From positions 47,064,602 to 47,128,601 of the forward strand of contig JAUJPP010000003.1 in assembly GCA_030562195.1 (NCBI GenBank): DNA of 64,000 bases, written 5' to 3'. The notes beneath the pieces are model-generated. The model did no database searches, was not told the origin of the DNA, and was given only the letters and a program-made list of their open reading frames with translations. Position numbers and translations under genes: made by a program. The DNA comes from Nipponacmea schrenckii. Taxonomy: Eukaryota; Mollusca; Gastropoda; Lottiidae. Position 1 is the stretch's first letter. Each line of letters starts with the position of its first letter. Positions 34,838-47,340 of the stretch are shown here, piece after piece.

Positions 34838-36267
34838 TGTTTGTCTGATTGTTTAACTCATGTATTCAATTTGTGTATTGATCAATGTATTTTTCCATCC
34901 AATTTCAAACTTGCTAAAGTTTTACCACTTCACAAATCAGGATCCAAAATAGATCCAAACAATTATCGACCTATATCAATATTACCGACACTTTCGAAAA
35001 TTCTTGAACGACATATACACGGTCATCTAAGCAATTTCATAAATAGATATAATCTTTTGTATATCAATCAATCAGGATTTAGATCCAATAGTTCTTGTTT
35101 GACAGCTCTAACAAATATCACTGATAATATTTATAAGTCTCTTAATGACGGAATGCTAACAGGTTTGATCTTTTTTGATTTCCGTAAAGCTTTCGATTTG
35201 GTGAAGCACGATTTACTCATTAAAAATGTAATATCTATAAATTTTCTCTGAATTCCAATAGATTCTTGAAATCATATTTATCAAACAGGAAACAATCTAC
35301 ATTTGCCAATGGTACATTGTCTTCTCAACTAGATATTAGTCATGGTGTTCCACAGGGGTCCTTATTAGGACCACTTTTGTTTAATTTATTTATAAATGAT
35401 CTCTCCCTTCATATAGCCTCCAACTGTGACTTGTTTGCTGATGACACAACAGTCTATACGGCTGCTAAATCAATTAATGAGCTTGAGTTAAAACTTCAAT
35501 CTGAAACTAATTCTGTTGTTAAATGGTGCGAAACTAATTAAATGATTATAAATGTAAATAAAACTAAAGCTATGTTAATCACAACCCCTCAGAGGAGGCA
35601 ACTACTGGACAATTCCTTAAAACTAATTGTAAATAATGTAGTTATAGAAACTGTTTCCTCCTTTAAACTTCTTGGTATTTATTTTGATCACAACTTCAGC
35701 TGGACAGCTCATGCACTACATGTATCCAAAATTCTTAATCAAAAACTTTTTCAACTACGAAAACTCAAATACCTTATACCAACAAAATACTTGGTTCTTT
35801 TTTATAATGCCCATTTTCAATGTTATATCGACTATTGTTCGCCAATATGGGATTCTTGTGATCAGCAATCTATTAGTAGACTTGTAAGGCAGCAAAATAT
35901 GGCTTTCAAAATTATCTTAGGTGTGCAGCATACAGAGGAGATTGCCCCTGGATTGCAGCAGTTAAATCTTTTTTCTATTTCAGAAAGATTTGTTCGAAAC
36001 AAATCATTATTTATCTTCAAAATTTTACATAAACAGTGTCCACAGTATCTTAATGATTTATTCTTATTTAACAGCACCAATTACGAGTCTCTGAATACAA
36101 GACTAAACGTGTACAGACCTAATCTAGAGATCGTTAAAAAAAGCCTTCGATACTCTGGGGCTGTTCTATGGAATTCCCTCCCTGACAACCTAAAAAATGC
36201 CTCAAATGCATCCAGTTTCAAAAAAATGATAGCCTTACATATGAGAGATAATTTCCCTTATTCTTAA
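34838..36267 (+). pseudogene. 5'-truncated non-LTR retrotransposon (LINE) reverse transcriptase, broken
   Basis: The translation starts mid-domain (CLSDCLTHVFNLC) and continues through KVLPLHKSG, NNYRPISILPTLSKILE, FFDFRKAFDLVKHDLL (motif A), GVPQGSLLGPLLFNLFIND (motif B), FADDTTVY (motif C) and the thumb/C-terminal LRYSGAVLWNSLPDNLK. This order is typical of LINE reverse transcriptases of the Jockey/CR1-like group. Two lesions are visible: a one-base frameshift near 35236-35250 and an in-frame TAA at 35539-35541. No endonuclease domain is present, consistent with 5' truncation. The upstream ATG and 11 codons come from the duplicated CIDE exon and are in frame. The 3' UTR probably continues past 36300; its limit is unclear. 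Confidence 0.85.
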
Positions 36268-36955
36268 CAATTGTTATTTCATGTTAATTTATTGTCCTTA
36301 TTACAGACTTTTGGTGAGTTATTATTTCTAAAATTGCTTAACATAACTATAAAATATATTTTACTCTTGCTTCTTTAGTCTGCTTTACTTCACCTATTAT
36401 TATTATTATCAATTTCTTATAGTTGCATAATTATGCTTGCCATGTTTGTTTAAATCATCCATTTCAATAGTGATTAACAGTGATTAACCAATACAGACCA
36501 AAACACATTTTCTTTTCTCTTACAGATGTATATACAGATTCACCAATATAGATTAATACTGTTTTATTATTCTCTTACAGATGTAATACTCAGATTTGAC
36601 GACTTGAAATTTCACATTTTTTCATAAAGTGTAATATATATTTATATGCCTTCTCGATCGGCAATTCTAAAATCTATTGTCAGGGGATGAGTTAACATCC
36701 TTCAGCTGGTCTAGAGCCTGGATAAATCCTACCTCCCCCTCCATAGACAAATATGAAATGGAGTGGGGTTGGGTAGCCCGCTCGCAGCACATGAACTGAC
36801 TCTTTCGGCTTCCAAATCCTCTCTATTTGCTTGTTTTACAATATCATTGTCAATATTATAGATTGTACTTGTGTATTTGTTAAAACTGTCCATTCTAAAA
36901 ATCTATCTGAAATTTACACTTTAAAATTTGCATTGAATGTTTGTCATAATTTTTT

Positions 36956-37043
36956 GCGTGGCAAATAAAATTTGTCACGCTTTGTTTTCGTTCGGATTAT
37001 TGCGTGGCAAATAAAATTTGTCACGCTTTGTTTTCGTTCGGAT

Positions 37044-37047
<4 letters not shown>
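36956..37047 (+). repeat. Hairpin-plus-T-run cassette, two tandem copies
   Basis: The 46-base unit contains the stem GCGTGGCAAAT-AAA-ATTTGTCACGC followed by TTTGTTTTCGTTCGGATTAT. It occurs twice here, running into the 46-base T tract, and once more at 41094-41142. Confidence 0.8.
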
Positions 37048-37093
<46 letters not shown>

Positions 37094-39594
37094 GGAAGCT
37101 CGCTAGCCCAAACGGAAAAAGATAGACTATTTCTTTTTTCACCAATGGTCTTTATATGGGCTGGAATCAAAATTGAATGTCTAACATGAAATTTTCGCTT
37201 ACCCGAAAGTGGCTAATTGCATAATATGCAAATAAGATTTCAAGCTAGCTCGGGCCCTAATAGTCGCATCGGTCTGAAATTTACAGGATTTAGATATATA
37301 GGCAGCGCAATTAAAACTACATCATCAAAATTTTTTGATCACTTCCGGTTTGGGCGTGGGGACTTCCGTTTTTTTCGTCTCATGTCGGGCGACCCTGCTT
37401 CCCATGTAATTCAAGATTCTAAACAAAAACAGTATATTTTAGCTATACTAAATGATTTTAATCCCCTGAGATGCAGAAAAATTATATTGAATGTTGCGCA
37501 TGCGCAGTTTTCAAAAATAGCAAATTTTCTTAAAAATTTAATAAGTCCGCCAATTATTAACCGATTTTTATGATTTTGGTGTCTATCGAAACCTTGATAT
37601 TTTATCTAAAAAATGTTGGGAACAGAATTTTGATTTTCGAATTTGAATTTTTTTTATGCCCGTTCGAATTTTTCGAAAATTTAAAACTCTATATCTCGTG
37701 ACCTTGACATTCAATGACCTTGACATTTGAGATGTAGAATGTCCTTGACCTCAGCTGTCTATAGATGTGCTGATATTGCATGACAAATATTAACTTCCGG
37801 TTTTATAGCCCACCGAAATCTGACTATTTTGCAATTTTGGACGGTTATGTTACACTTTCGGGCTCTAATGTTCGGATCGATCTGAAATTTACAGGATATA
37901 GATAGATACGCAACACAATTAAAAATATATCATCAAAATTTTTTGATCACTTTCGGTTTGGGCGTGGGGACTTCCGGTTTTTTTATCTCATTTCAGGCGA
38001 CCCTACATCCCGTGTAATTCAAGAATGTAAGCAAAAACAGTATATATTAGCTATACAAAATAATTTGCATCCCTCGAGAAGAAAAAAATTCCAATTGCTA
38101 GTTGCGCATGCGCCATTTTTCCGAGAATGGCAAATTTTCTTTAAAATTTAATTAGTCCGTCATTTATTATCCGATTTGTATGATTTTGGTATCTATCAAA
38201 ACCTTGCTCCCTTATCTAAAGGATGTTTGAAACAGAATTTTGATTTTCGAACATAAATTTATTTTATGCCCGTTTGAATTTTTTGAAAATTTGAAATTCT
38301 ATATCTTGTGACCTTCACCTTCAATGACCTTGAAATTTTCCATATAGAATGGCCTTGACCTCAGCTGTCTATAGATATGACAATATTGAATGAAAAATAT
38401 CAACTTCTGGGTTTTATAGCCAACCGAATTCTGACATTTTTGAAACTTTGAACGGCAATATTACATTTCCTTATGAACACATTGACTTGAGATTTTCTGT
38501 TTTATAATAGCCTCAAAACTCTTCAATAAAGGATATATGCCAAAAGTGCAGAAGCATATTTTAAAAAAGCAAAATTAAATTTTACAACTCCAGTACTAAC
38601 ATAAAATATATTCATCCCACATCAATGTGGTGTACATCATTGGACTCCAAATTAAATTGTCTCTTAAATGATATGCGACATGGTCGTTTTACCATGAAAA
38701 TTTAAGCATTAATTTTAGATAAATTAACAAAATAAATACCAATTTTGGGTTTTTTATTTCATAAAATCTGTTTCAAATTGATCAGTCAGGGTGTTAAAGG
38801 CTGTTATATAACATGTCAGTAAAACTGGTGGTTTAAATTTTCACACCTACTTGTCAAATCACTGAGCTGGGGAACAAATTAATCTGATTATGTAATTTCT
38901 TAAAATATTTCCATTCAAATTCAAAACATGCATCAAGTTAAAGAAGTAAATTCGCTTGTCATTGATCAGTTCGAATTTTGTTCGTATCTTAAATAGAAAT
39001 GATTTTATAAAAAAAAATGTCAAATACAGGCATGTGAAGAGTAGCAGACATATAAGTCTTATAAAACACAGATGAACTATTGACCACTTTAGTCACGGTT
39101 CAACGCACACAGGTGGCCAAAGAGTAAATTAATCTAATGATATAATCTGATAACCCTAATAAAATTTATTTTTTTGTAAAATTTTTGCATACAAATTCAA
39201 AAAATATCTCTTTATAAAGCTGTGAATAAGAAAATTATCACATAGCTTGAATTTTCTCTCTATGTTAATTACAACCAAAGTTACAAAATAATGTTTAAAT
39301 TTGAATATAGAGAGTTTAAATTTCATGACAAATTGTCATCTTACTACCTACTTAAAATTTGGTTTGGAATTTATGTAAATATCCTACCGAAATCTTAGAC
39401 ATGTACAAAAATCTAATAAGGAACTGATAGTAGAAACTTATAGTAGAAAAAATTGCCTCTATAGCGGAAGGTTTACGCTTACAATTGTAGGCTGAAAAGT
39501 ACCGGAATTGAAAGCTAGCAGGTTAGAAGTTTCAAAATGTTCGAAATCCATGGGATAACGCATAGTTGCCACGCTCGGAGCTGTTCACAGTTCT

Positions 39595-39596
<2 letters not shown>
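37048..39596 (+). mobile_element. T-run-headed repeat element, copy A (full)
   Basis: It begins with about 45 T residues, then GGGAAGCTCGCTAGCCCAAA. It contains two internal units about 612 bases apart (each with ATCATCAAAATTTTTTGATC, CTTCCGG and CCTTGACCTT strings) and ends with AGCTGTTCACAGTTCTAGT. It is followed head-to-tail by copy B. No coding frame longer than background is found. Confidence 0.75.
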
Positions 39597-39633
<37 letters not shown>

Positions 39634-41070
39634 GGAAGCTCGCTAGCCCAAACGGAAAAAGATAGACTATTTCTGTTTTCACCAATGGTTTTTATATGGG
39701 CTGGAATCAAAAATGAACATGAAATTTTCGCTAAACCGAAAGTGGCTAATTGCATATTATGCAAATAAGATTTCAAGCTAGCTCGGGCCCTAATAGTCGC
39801 ATCGGTCTGAAATTTACAGGATATAGATAGATAGGCAGCGCAATTAAAACTACATCATCAAAATTTTTTGATCACTTCCGGTTTGGGCGTGGGGACTTCC
39901 GTTTTTTTCGTCTCATGTCGGGCGACCCTGCTTCCGATGTAATTCAAGATTCTAAACAAAATCAGTATATTTTAGCTATACTAAATGATTTTAATCCCCT
40001 GAGATGAAGAAAAATTAAATTGAATGTTGCGCATGCGCAGTTTTCAAAAATGGCAAATTTTCTTAAAAATTTAATAAGTCCGCCAATTATTAACCGATTT
40101 TTATGATTTTGGTGTTTATCGAAACCTTGATACTTTATCTAAAAAATGTTGGGAACAGAATTTTGATTTTCGAATTTGAATTTTTTTTATGCCCGTTCGA
40201 ATTTTTCGAAAATTTAAATCTCGTGACCTTGACCTTAAATGACCTTGACATTTGAGATGTAGAATGTCATTGACCTCAGCTGTCTATAGATGTGCTGATA
40301 TTGCATGACAAATATTAACTTCCGGTTTTATAGCCCACCGAAATCTGACTATTTTGCAATTTTGGATGGTTATGTTACACTTTCGGGCTCTAATGTTCGG
40401 ATCGATCTGAAATTTACAGGATATAGATAGATACGCAACACAATTAAAAATATATCATCAAAATTTTTTGATCACTTCCGGTTTGGGCGTTGGGACTTCC
40501 GTTTTTTTTTTTATCTCATTTCAGGCGACCCTACATCCCGTGTAATTCAAGAATGTAAGCAAAAACAGTACATTAGCTATACAAAATAATTTGCATCCCT
40601 CGAGAAGAAGAAAATTCCAATTGCTAATAAAATTTATTTATTTTTTTGTAAAATTTTTGCATACAAATTCAAAAAATATCTCTTTATAAAGCTGTGAATT
40701 AGCAAATTATCACATAGCTTGAATTTTCTCTCTATGTTAATTACAACCAAAGTTACAAAATAATGTTTAAATTTGAATATAGAGAGTTTAAATTTCATGA
40801 CAAATTGACATCTTACTACCTACTTAAATTTTAGTTTGGAATTTATGTAAATATCCTACCGAAATCTTAGACATGTACAAAAATCTAATAAGGAACTGAT
40901 AGTAGAAACTTATAGTAGAAAAAATTGCCTATATAGCGGAAAGTTTACACTTACAATTGTAGGCTGAAAAGTACCGGAATTGAAAGCTAGCAGGTTAGAA
41001 GTTTCAAAATGTTCGAAATCCATGGGATAACGCACAGTTGCCACGCTCGGAGCTGTTCACAGTTCTAGTC
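39597..41070 (+). mobile_element. T-run-headed repeat element, copy B (internal deletion)
   Basis: It repeats copy A from the T tract (39597-39632) through the first unit and part of the second. It then jumps at about 40626 to the last 440 bases of the element (compare 39157-39596). About 1.06 kb of copy A (roughly 38095-39155) is therefore missing. The near identity shows a recent tandem duplication. Confidence 0.75.
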
Positions 41071-41093
41071 GTTAGGATTATTTTTTTTTTTTT

Positions 41094-41212
41094 TGCGTGG
41101 CAAATAAAATTTGTCACGCTTTGTTTTCGTTCGGATTATTTTTTTTTTTTTTTTGCAGTGCGTTCTTCGAACGCACTGCTTTGTTTTCGAAATGACTATT
41201 TTTTTTTTTGTC
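41094..41212 (+). repeat. Two hairpin cassettes with different stems, same tail
   Basis: The first stem is GCGTGGCAAAT/ATTTGTCACGC (41094-41118). The second is a perfect 11-base stem GCAGTGCGTTC/GAACGCACTGC (41156-41180). Both are followed by TTTGTTTTCG, then GATTAT or GACTAT and a T-run. Confidence 0.8.
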
Positions 41213-42800
41213 TCTTTCTGGTCACGCTCCCCAGCCATAACTGCAAATGTCTTACACAATCTGGCGTGATATTGTAACGTAATTTAGTGCTCGTTGTTGT
41301 TTAAATGTAAAATGACGCATTTTTGTTCTACCGGAAATGACGTAGAACGTCACAAATTTTATTTTTGTTTACTAACTCACGGCTCGTTTTTTTATCCAAT
41401 CTGGTTCGGACTTTTTTTATTTACTACTTATAACTTAGATTTACATAATAGCAGTTTAAAAATTTTGAAATTTTTACTTTTGTCGCTGACTTTTGAATTT
41501 TAAAATTTAACACTTTTTCTAACTTCTGCAATTTTGATTAGATCGAAATCAAAATTTGCAGTTAGATAAACATTTTTCTTGTCAAGAAAAATCTGTTTTC
41601 AAAATGTCGATATCACTTCCGGTTTCGGCATCATACGTCGCTAAACTTCGAATTTTCACTTCCGGAATTCTAAAGATATTTGAATTTTTTTTTTTGCAAT
41701 TAGTTACTATTAACCCATAATGATTTTACAATTAACAAAAATTGAACCGGAAGTAACAGATCAGTCGCCATCATTAAACCACTTACTTTTGTAAAGTGAA
41801 AAATTGGGCCTTAGGGGTTAATCGGACAATTGTAATTTTGATGTCTATAAAATCTTCAATCGATTGCTAACAATTCTTAGGAAGCCGAATTTTGAATTTC
41901 GATTTAGCTTACCTTTCATTTCCGGTTCTTTTTTTTCACTCAGTGCCTAATTTTCCAACGTTCATATATCGTGACCTTGACCGTGATCATGTGACCTGCA
42001 CAAAAGTTGTTGCCCTTGTCAAGATCTATCCATTGATGTCTTCATTTGTGTTGTGCAATGTCAACTTCCGGTTTTACAGCCATTTGAAAATTGCACTTTT
42101 TAACTTCGAAGAGCTCTGTCACGTGACCTAATTTACATACGTCAAAATTTCTTTTATGTCCTTATTACGCGTAATTTATTCTTTCCAATGGTGTATTACA
42201 CTTTATATTTTGATCAAAATTGCGCTTTTTAATATTTGAAAATTTTGTTCTTAGTTCTATATTAATTGTGCGTGATTTATGAAAAAGCACGTGTTTTTTT
42301 TAAAGTTACGTCTTATTTTTTCACAAAAATTGGTAGATGAGTAGACAAAAAATTATCATTAAAGATTCCGATAAAACATTTTCCGAAATTAGCCGGAAAC
42401 GTCCGAAAATGACCAAAAAATGTAGAAAATCATAGAAATCGGAATTTTCGGATTAAATTTTTGCACAAACTTGCAATTTTATTATTCCACAGAATTAGTA
42501 CCATCAATATCTTCATTTTGTATGTATGCCGTATATACAAATTCCTAACCGTTTGATCGCCATCTTGAAATATGCAAATTATTGGAAAAATACTACTCGT
42601 CCGCCATTTTTAATCCTATCTTTTTCAGACTTGTTTTAAAATATAATTTGGATAATTATCTAGGTACTCTAGTGGCATATTTTTCAATTTCAAATTTGTC
42701 TTTGGACCAGGTCCTGCCAAAGTTTTTCAAAACTGACTTCCGTTTGAAAGTTCATTACTTTTGAACTCTACCATATGCATCATTTTGATCTCAAAACAAC
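41213..42800. other. Diverged repeat sequence, no gene seen
   Basis: Contains scattered strings shared with the neighbouring T-run elements (CACTTCCGGTTT, GTGACCTTGACC). It probably represents older, decayed copies. No open frame with family resemblance was found. Confidence 0.4.
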
Positions 42801-43001
42801 ATCACCAGAGAGGCACTGGACTGGAATCCCCAAGGGCATAGAAGACAAGGACGACCTTTACATAGCTTGAAAAGAATAAGACTGAAAGAGCTAGGGAGGA
42901 TTGGCAAGACCTGGAATGAAGAAAAAAGAACAGCTCATAACAGAGTGAGATGGAGAACGTCTGTAGCAGCCCTATTCTCCGCAAGGAACGAAGAGGACTA
43001 A
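42801..43001 (+). pseudogene. LINE reverse-transcriptase protein, C-terminal fragment (66 codons)
   Basis: The frame reads ITREALDWNPQGHRRQGRP, then KELGRIGKTWNEEKRTAHNR and VRWRTSVAALFSARNEED followed by a stop. This is the C-terminal tail typical of a LINE ORF2 of the RWNPQGKRKRGRP type. Nothing upstream continues it, so it is a 5'-truncated insertion or a remnant. Confidence 0.8.
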
Positions 43002-44760
43002 CTTACTAATATGCATCCTTTAGCCAATGAAGATGATTTTGCAGAAAAATAAAGGTTCATATGATACCTTGATTTCTTATTTTAGTAAAGAACATTTGGA
43101 TTAAAAGGGATCCAAAAATTAGTAATTTGCATATTTTTCGTATCTTCGGATGGTTATATCTCATGAACAAGACTCTTGGCAACATTCTAATTGACATTAT
43201 TGTGATGTGATTTTCATCAGCTTTCTAACAATATCTTTATTTTAGCTATAGACCGAAAACTGATGAAAATACGCCTAGATTAAAATAAACGATTTTAACA
43301 TTCATATTTTTTTATATTTAGTACTATTTAACTTAAAAACAAAATTCGAACAGATTTATAATGTGCAAATTCCCAGCTTTCAAGCAATATATAAATCAAT
43401 ATGTATAAATAAAAATTGCGAAAAGTTTAAGAATAAAATTACACTCTAATTAAACAGATATAAATAAACAGGTCATAAAGCCTGACTGTGTTAATTTCTT
43501 ATCTTTTGGTCAAGACACAAATTTTGACATTTCCAGTTAAAGTATCACAACCAATCAAAACAAGTCATTAGACTTTGTGGGCGTGGTTAAGCCCAGATAT
43601 TTTACATCACTGTGTGTATTTTTCTTTCAATCGAAATAGGGTCTCGGAGGATCAGTCAATATGCGTATGTAGACATCTATAACCGATTGCCGAAATTTAT
43701 ATGGAAACTGATTTTTGAATTTTTAATTTGATTTTGATTTAATTACGATTAAAAATTATAATAACTTCGAAGGTGTATATTGTGACGTTGACCTTTGGCG
43801 ATCTTTATACCTGTACATATGTGATAGTTCTATCCAATGACATATTAAGCTTTATAGCAAAATGTAAACTTTCGGTTTATCGGCATTTAAAAATTGCGAA
43901 TTTTTCCTATAAAACGGTCAATTCACAAATTTTGACATTTCCAGTTGAAGTTTCCAAAACAAGTCAATGGACTTTGTGGGCGTGGTTAAGCCTAGATATT
44001 TTTACATCACAAACCTTAATGATTGCCAGTCTATAAACAAACTCAAATGTCACGTGTTAAATCATGAATAAATCATCTCTCCCAATAATCGCAAAATCAA
44101 TCTACATTCTATCCTTAAATGATAGCCAGGAGACCAACAAATTCTAAATAGCTCGAAAGCTGCAGAACTGTTACAAACAGGTCTAGTTATTCTTTCCAAT
44201 GGTGTATAACACTTGATATTTGATCAAAATTGCACGTTTTAAATTTGCAAATTTTGTAATTTCTTCTATACTAACTGTGTGTATTTTTCTTTAAATCGAA
44301 ATAGGGTCTCGGAAGATAATTCAATTTGTGTTATTTTGATGTACATGTATATAGAATCTATTGCCGAAATATATATGGAAACCGATTTTTGAATTGTTAT
44401 TTTGATTTTGATTTTTTACGATTAAAAATTAATTCAAAGATATTATATATCTTAAATAAAAGGAATGAATGTTCATTTCTCGTTGTGGGCGATGTATGAT
44501 ATGGAATATTTGGAAGGAAATGACAACCTTTAGAATTTTAAATGATATTCTCTTAAGCAAAAATAATGTACAGTTGAGAGGACTAGTGGTATAAGGGACG
44601 CAACTCTATAAAATACTCTCTTAAAGATGTAAAGCCGCGCTGTTAATTTGATGGCTCTATGTTATACCATGACAACTTGCCACAAATTGCAGGATCTAAT
44701 GTTCCTACTACACCTAAATTAAGATTGATAAATAAATAAATAAACAAATTAAAAGTATCA
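43002..44760. other. Repeat-derived sequence up to the assembly gap
   Basis: Blocks at about 43505-43610 and 43925-44010 share TTTTGACATTTCCAGTT and GACTTTGTGGGCGTGGTTAA. Another block near 43610-43700 recurs near 44275-44390 (AATAGGGTCTCGGA). These are internal duplications; no gene is seen. Confidence 0.5.
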
Positions 44761-45260
44761 NNNNNNNNNNNNNNNNNNNNNNNNNNNNNNNNNNNNNNNN
44801 NNNNNNNNNNNNNNNNNNNNNNNNNNNNNNNNNNNNNNNNNNNNNNNNNNNNNNNNNNNNNNNNNNNNNNNNNNNNNNNNNNNNNNNNNNNNNNNNNNNN
44901 NNNNNNNNNNNNNNNNNNNNNNNNNNNNNNNNNNNNNNNNNNNNNNNNNNNNNNNNNNNNNNNNNNNNNNNNNNNNNNNNNNNNNNNNNNNNNNNNNNNN
45001 NNNNNNNNNNNNNNNNNNNNNNNNNNNNNNNNNNNNNNNNNNNNNNNNNNNNNNNNNNNNNNNNNNNNNNNNNNNNNNNNNNNNNNNNNNNNNNNNNNNN
45101 NNNNNNNNNNNNNNNNNNNNNNNNNNNNNNNNNNNNNNNNNNNNNNNNNNNNNNNNNNNNNNNNNNNNNNNNNNNNNNNNNNNNNNNNNNNNNNNNNNNN
45201 NNNNNNNNNNNNNNNNNNNNNNNNNNNNNNNNNNNNNNNNNNNNNNNNNNNNNNNNNNNN
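44761..45260. other. Assembly gap, 500 N
   Basis: An unbroken run of N. Its round length suggests a placeholder, so the true distance is unknown. Any gene crossing it, including 5' exons of the fragments at 45325-46856, is hidden. Confidence 0.95.
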
Positions 45261-45324
45261 CCTATTTTCCAGTCATGTCTACCAAGAAAACAACTCCAAA
45301 CCCTTAGAAAAGCATACTGAACAA

Positions 45325-45541
45325 GGCATTAAAAGTGAAGATCGTTGGACTTCCAGATGAAATTGATTTGAAAGAACCAAGTAATTATGGCCTCAAAACA
45401 CTTAATCGTTTTATTAAATTGCCACTTTCAATCATTTTAGGTGAGAATCTCTGTAAAACATTCACACGCAAATCGGTTTTTGAAGGAATCAGACACCAAA
45501 TTGCCATTATGAAAAACTCTTCTGAATCTGATCATTTCTAG
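45325..45541 (+). pseudogene. Coding-like fragment, unrecognised, just right of the gap
   Basis: An open frame reads ALKVKIVGLPDEIDLKEPSN then YGLKTLNRFIKLP and ends at TAG. Composition and the GLPDEIDLKEPSNYGLKTL pattern look protein-like. A donor-like GTGAGA follows TTA at about 45440. It may be an exon of the P2X7-like gene downstream or of a transposon. I do not recognise the family with confidence. Confidence 0.3.
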
Positions 45542-45725
45542 TACATGTACTTCTGAAGACAATTTACATATATGTCCTTTTAAAAAAATAGTCTTTTTCC
45601 GTTGTACAATGGCAAAAATCAAAGATGAATGAAAGTGAGACTTGATTTCATTTTGGATTTACAAGAGTAACTAAACATGAAAAGCAGATAGATCAAGTTC
45701 AAATTCAATTTTACCCTTGACGTAA

Positions 45726-46856
45726 CGTCATACATTAAAGCTTATCGAGATAGCATCTCCCTTCGATTATGACGAAGAACTCGGGGAAATACCAGAGATT
45801 AATCTTGATGTAAGGGTTCAACCGTATATGTATGAACCTTTAGCTAATAATAGGCCTCATGAAGATCAAGAAAATTCATCAGATTCGGGGAGTGATAGTG
45901 ATACTGATAGGCCTAGCGACTCCGATGAAACTCAAGCTAACAATGGCGTCCCTGTCGATGATGGGTACGTACGGTACCCAATTCATTCCGTCATTCTAGG
46001 CCTATTATTGACATATAACTAGATAAATATGACAGTTTTGGATAATTTAGGATTCTTTATTTATCAGCCGATATTTTCTTTTAAATTATAATACCAACGT
46101 TGTAGGAACAATTAAAACAAAAATAAGATCGGCATTCGGCTGATAAAATCGAATCCTAAATTTGTATCATCATCGGTCTACTTTCTAGTCTTCTTCGAAT
46201 GGAAAAATTGTAGTTAGGCCTATTAACTTTATTTTGTAACGTAGTCAATGGCCTAAATAAGTTTGTACAAGATATTAGATAGCAGAATGTTTCCGATTAG
46301 GCACGGGCACTGGTTATTGCCCTCGGGCCAAAAAAAAAAATGTTCTACTTTCACTTTCGAAACCCGTTTGTTGTTGTCTATTCTCTGGACCCTGTGGGTT
46401 CTTACTCTAAGGTAATATTTTTTAATTCACTGGAGTTGTCGAGTAAAATTATACTATTATAGATTATAAAGACCCAAAGTTTGGTCTAATTTGAACAAAT
46501 TGTTTTGCAATTTATTGTTTACCTAAACCCTGTCAGTGACTTTTTAACAGTAATTGTCTTTTCATTTGCCTGCTTGTCCATAAGAACAGGATGTTTGGAC
46601 ATTTCTATTTTTTGATACATGTATTTCTAATATTAGTATAATGTCATTTTGTTATTAGAGAAATTTTGTAAAAAAAAAAAAAAGTTTTATTTTTTTTTTT
46701 AGATTATACAGGTATATAGCATATAGGCGATTTTCAAGATGGATTTGGCAAATTGTAGGAAGGAGAAACAGACGTGTATTGCCAGCATGTGCTGTAACTA
46801 AGATTAGAAATCGGTTTCCTTCACCAGAATACTGTGGTTTTAAATTACCAAAATGA
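45726..46856 (+). pseudogene. P2X7-like intracellular-domain protein, fragmentary (two exons)
   Basis: Exon 1 (open from 45726 to 45964) reads VQPYMYEPL, then an acidic serine-rich run (SSDSGSDSDTDRPSDSDE), ending at a GTACGT donor in phase 2. The last exon (46712-46856) begins in the matching phase after TTATACAG and reads YIAYRRFSRWIWQIVGRRNR, RVLPACAVTKIRNRFPSPEY and CGFKLPK, then stops. Both are hallmarks of invertebrate proteins with the C-terminal P2X7 cytosolic module, where this block is usually preceded by a cysteine-rich segment of WCxC..C type. That segment is absent between the exons, although the phases still join. Either the gene lost it or it is a decayed copy. Upstream exons may be in the N gap. 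Confidence 0.6.
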
Positions 46857-46913
46857 CTTACAATTATTCAAAAGTTATTTATATCCACAAAGATAGCTTG
46901 CCAGGCAAGGTAA

Positions 46914-47340
46914 TATACGCCCACTTCAGCAAACAGAATATTCCATGTTTTTTCATTTAAACAAGGGCAATAAATCATAGACCAACATCTGGAATCGCAC
47001 CATTTTTTAACTTGTCTGCGATGTTATTAAGATGAATACACATACCAAGTTTAATTCAAATCGGATAAAAACTACAGCTTCTATTGCGTACACAAGTACA
47101 TTTTAAGTACGTTATTTCATTTAATCAAGGGCCATAACTCATAAACCGACATCTGGAAAAGTGCCATTGTCGAACTTGTTCGAGATATTATCAAGATAAA
47201 TACACATACATGTACAAGTTTCATTCAAATCAGATAAAAACTCTGACTGTATCGCGAACACAAGTAATTGTTGACGGACGGACCGACGGACGGACAGGGG
47301 TGGTGGCAATATACCTCCACATTTTCATGTGGGCGTATAA
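46914..47340. mobile_element. MITE with TATACGCCCAC termini
   Basis: Ends TATACGCCCAC (from 46914) and GTGGGCGTATA (to about 47337) are inverted copies. Inside are two tandem modules of about 150 bases (each with CAAGGGC-ATAACTCAT, GACATCTGGAA and TTCAAATC-GATAAAAACT) and a GACGGACGGACAGGGGTGG-type block. It belongs to the same family as 10191-12485. Confidence 0.75.

Noticed and set aside
41038..41212. Bacterial-style intrinsic terminators (hairpin plus T-run)
   Set aside because: The context is an animal nuclear genome and the cassettes are dispersed repeats, so a transposon-end explanation fits better.
41065..41277. Phe-rich and Lys-rich open frames around T-runs
   Set aside because: Products of homopolymer tracts in hairpin cassettes.
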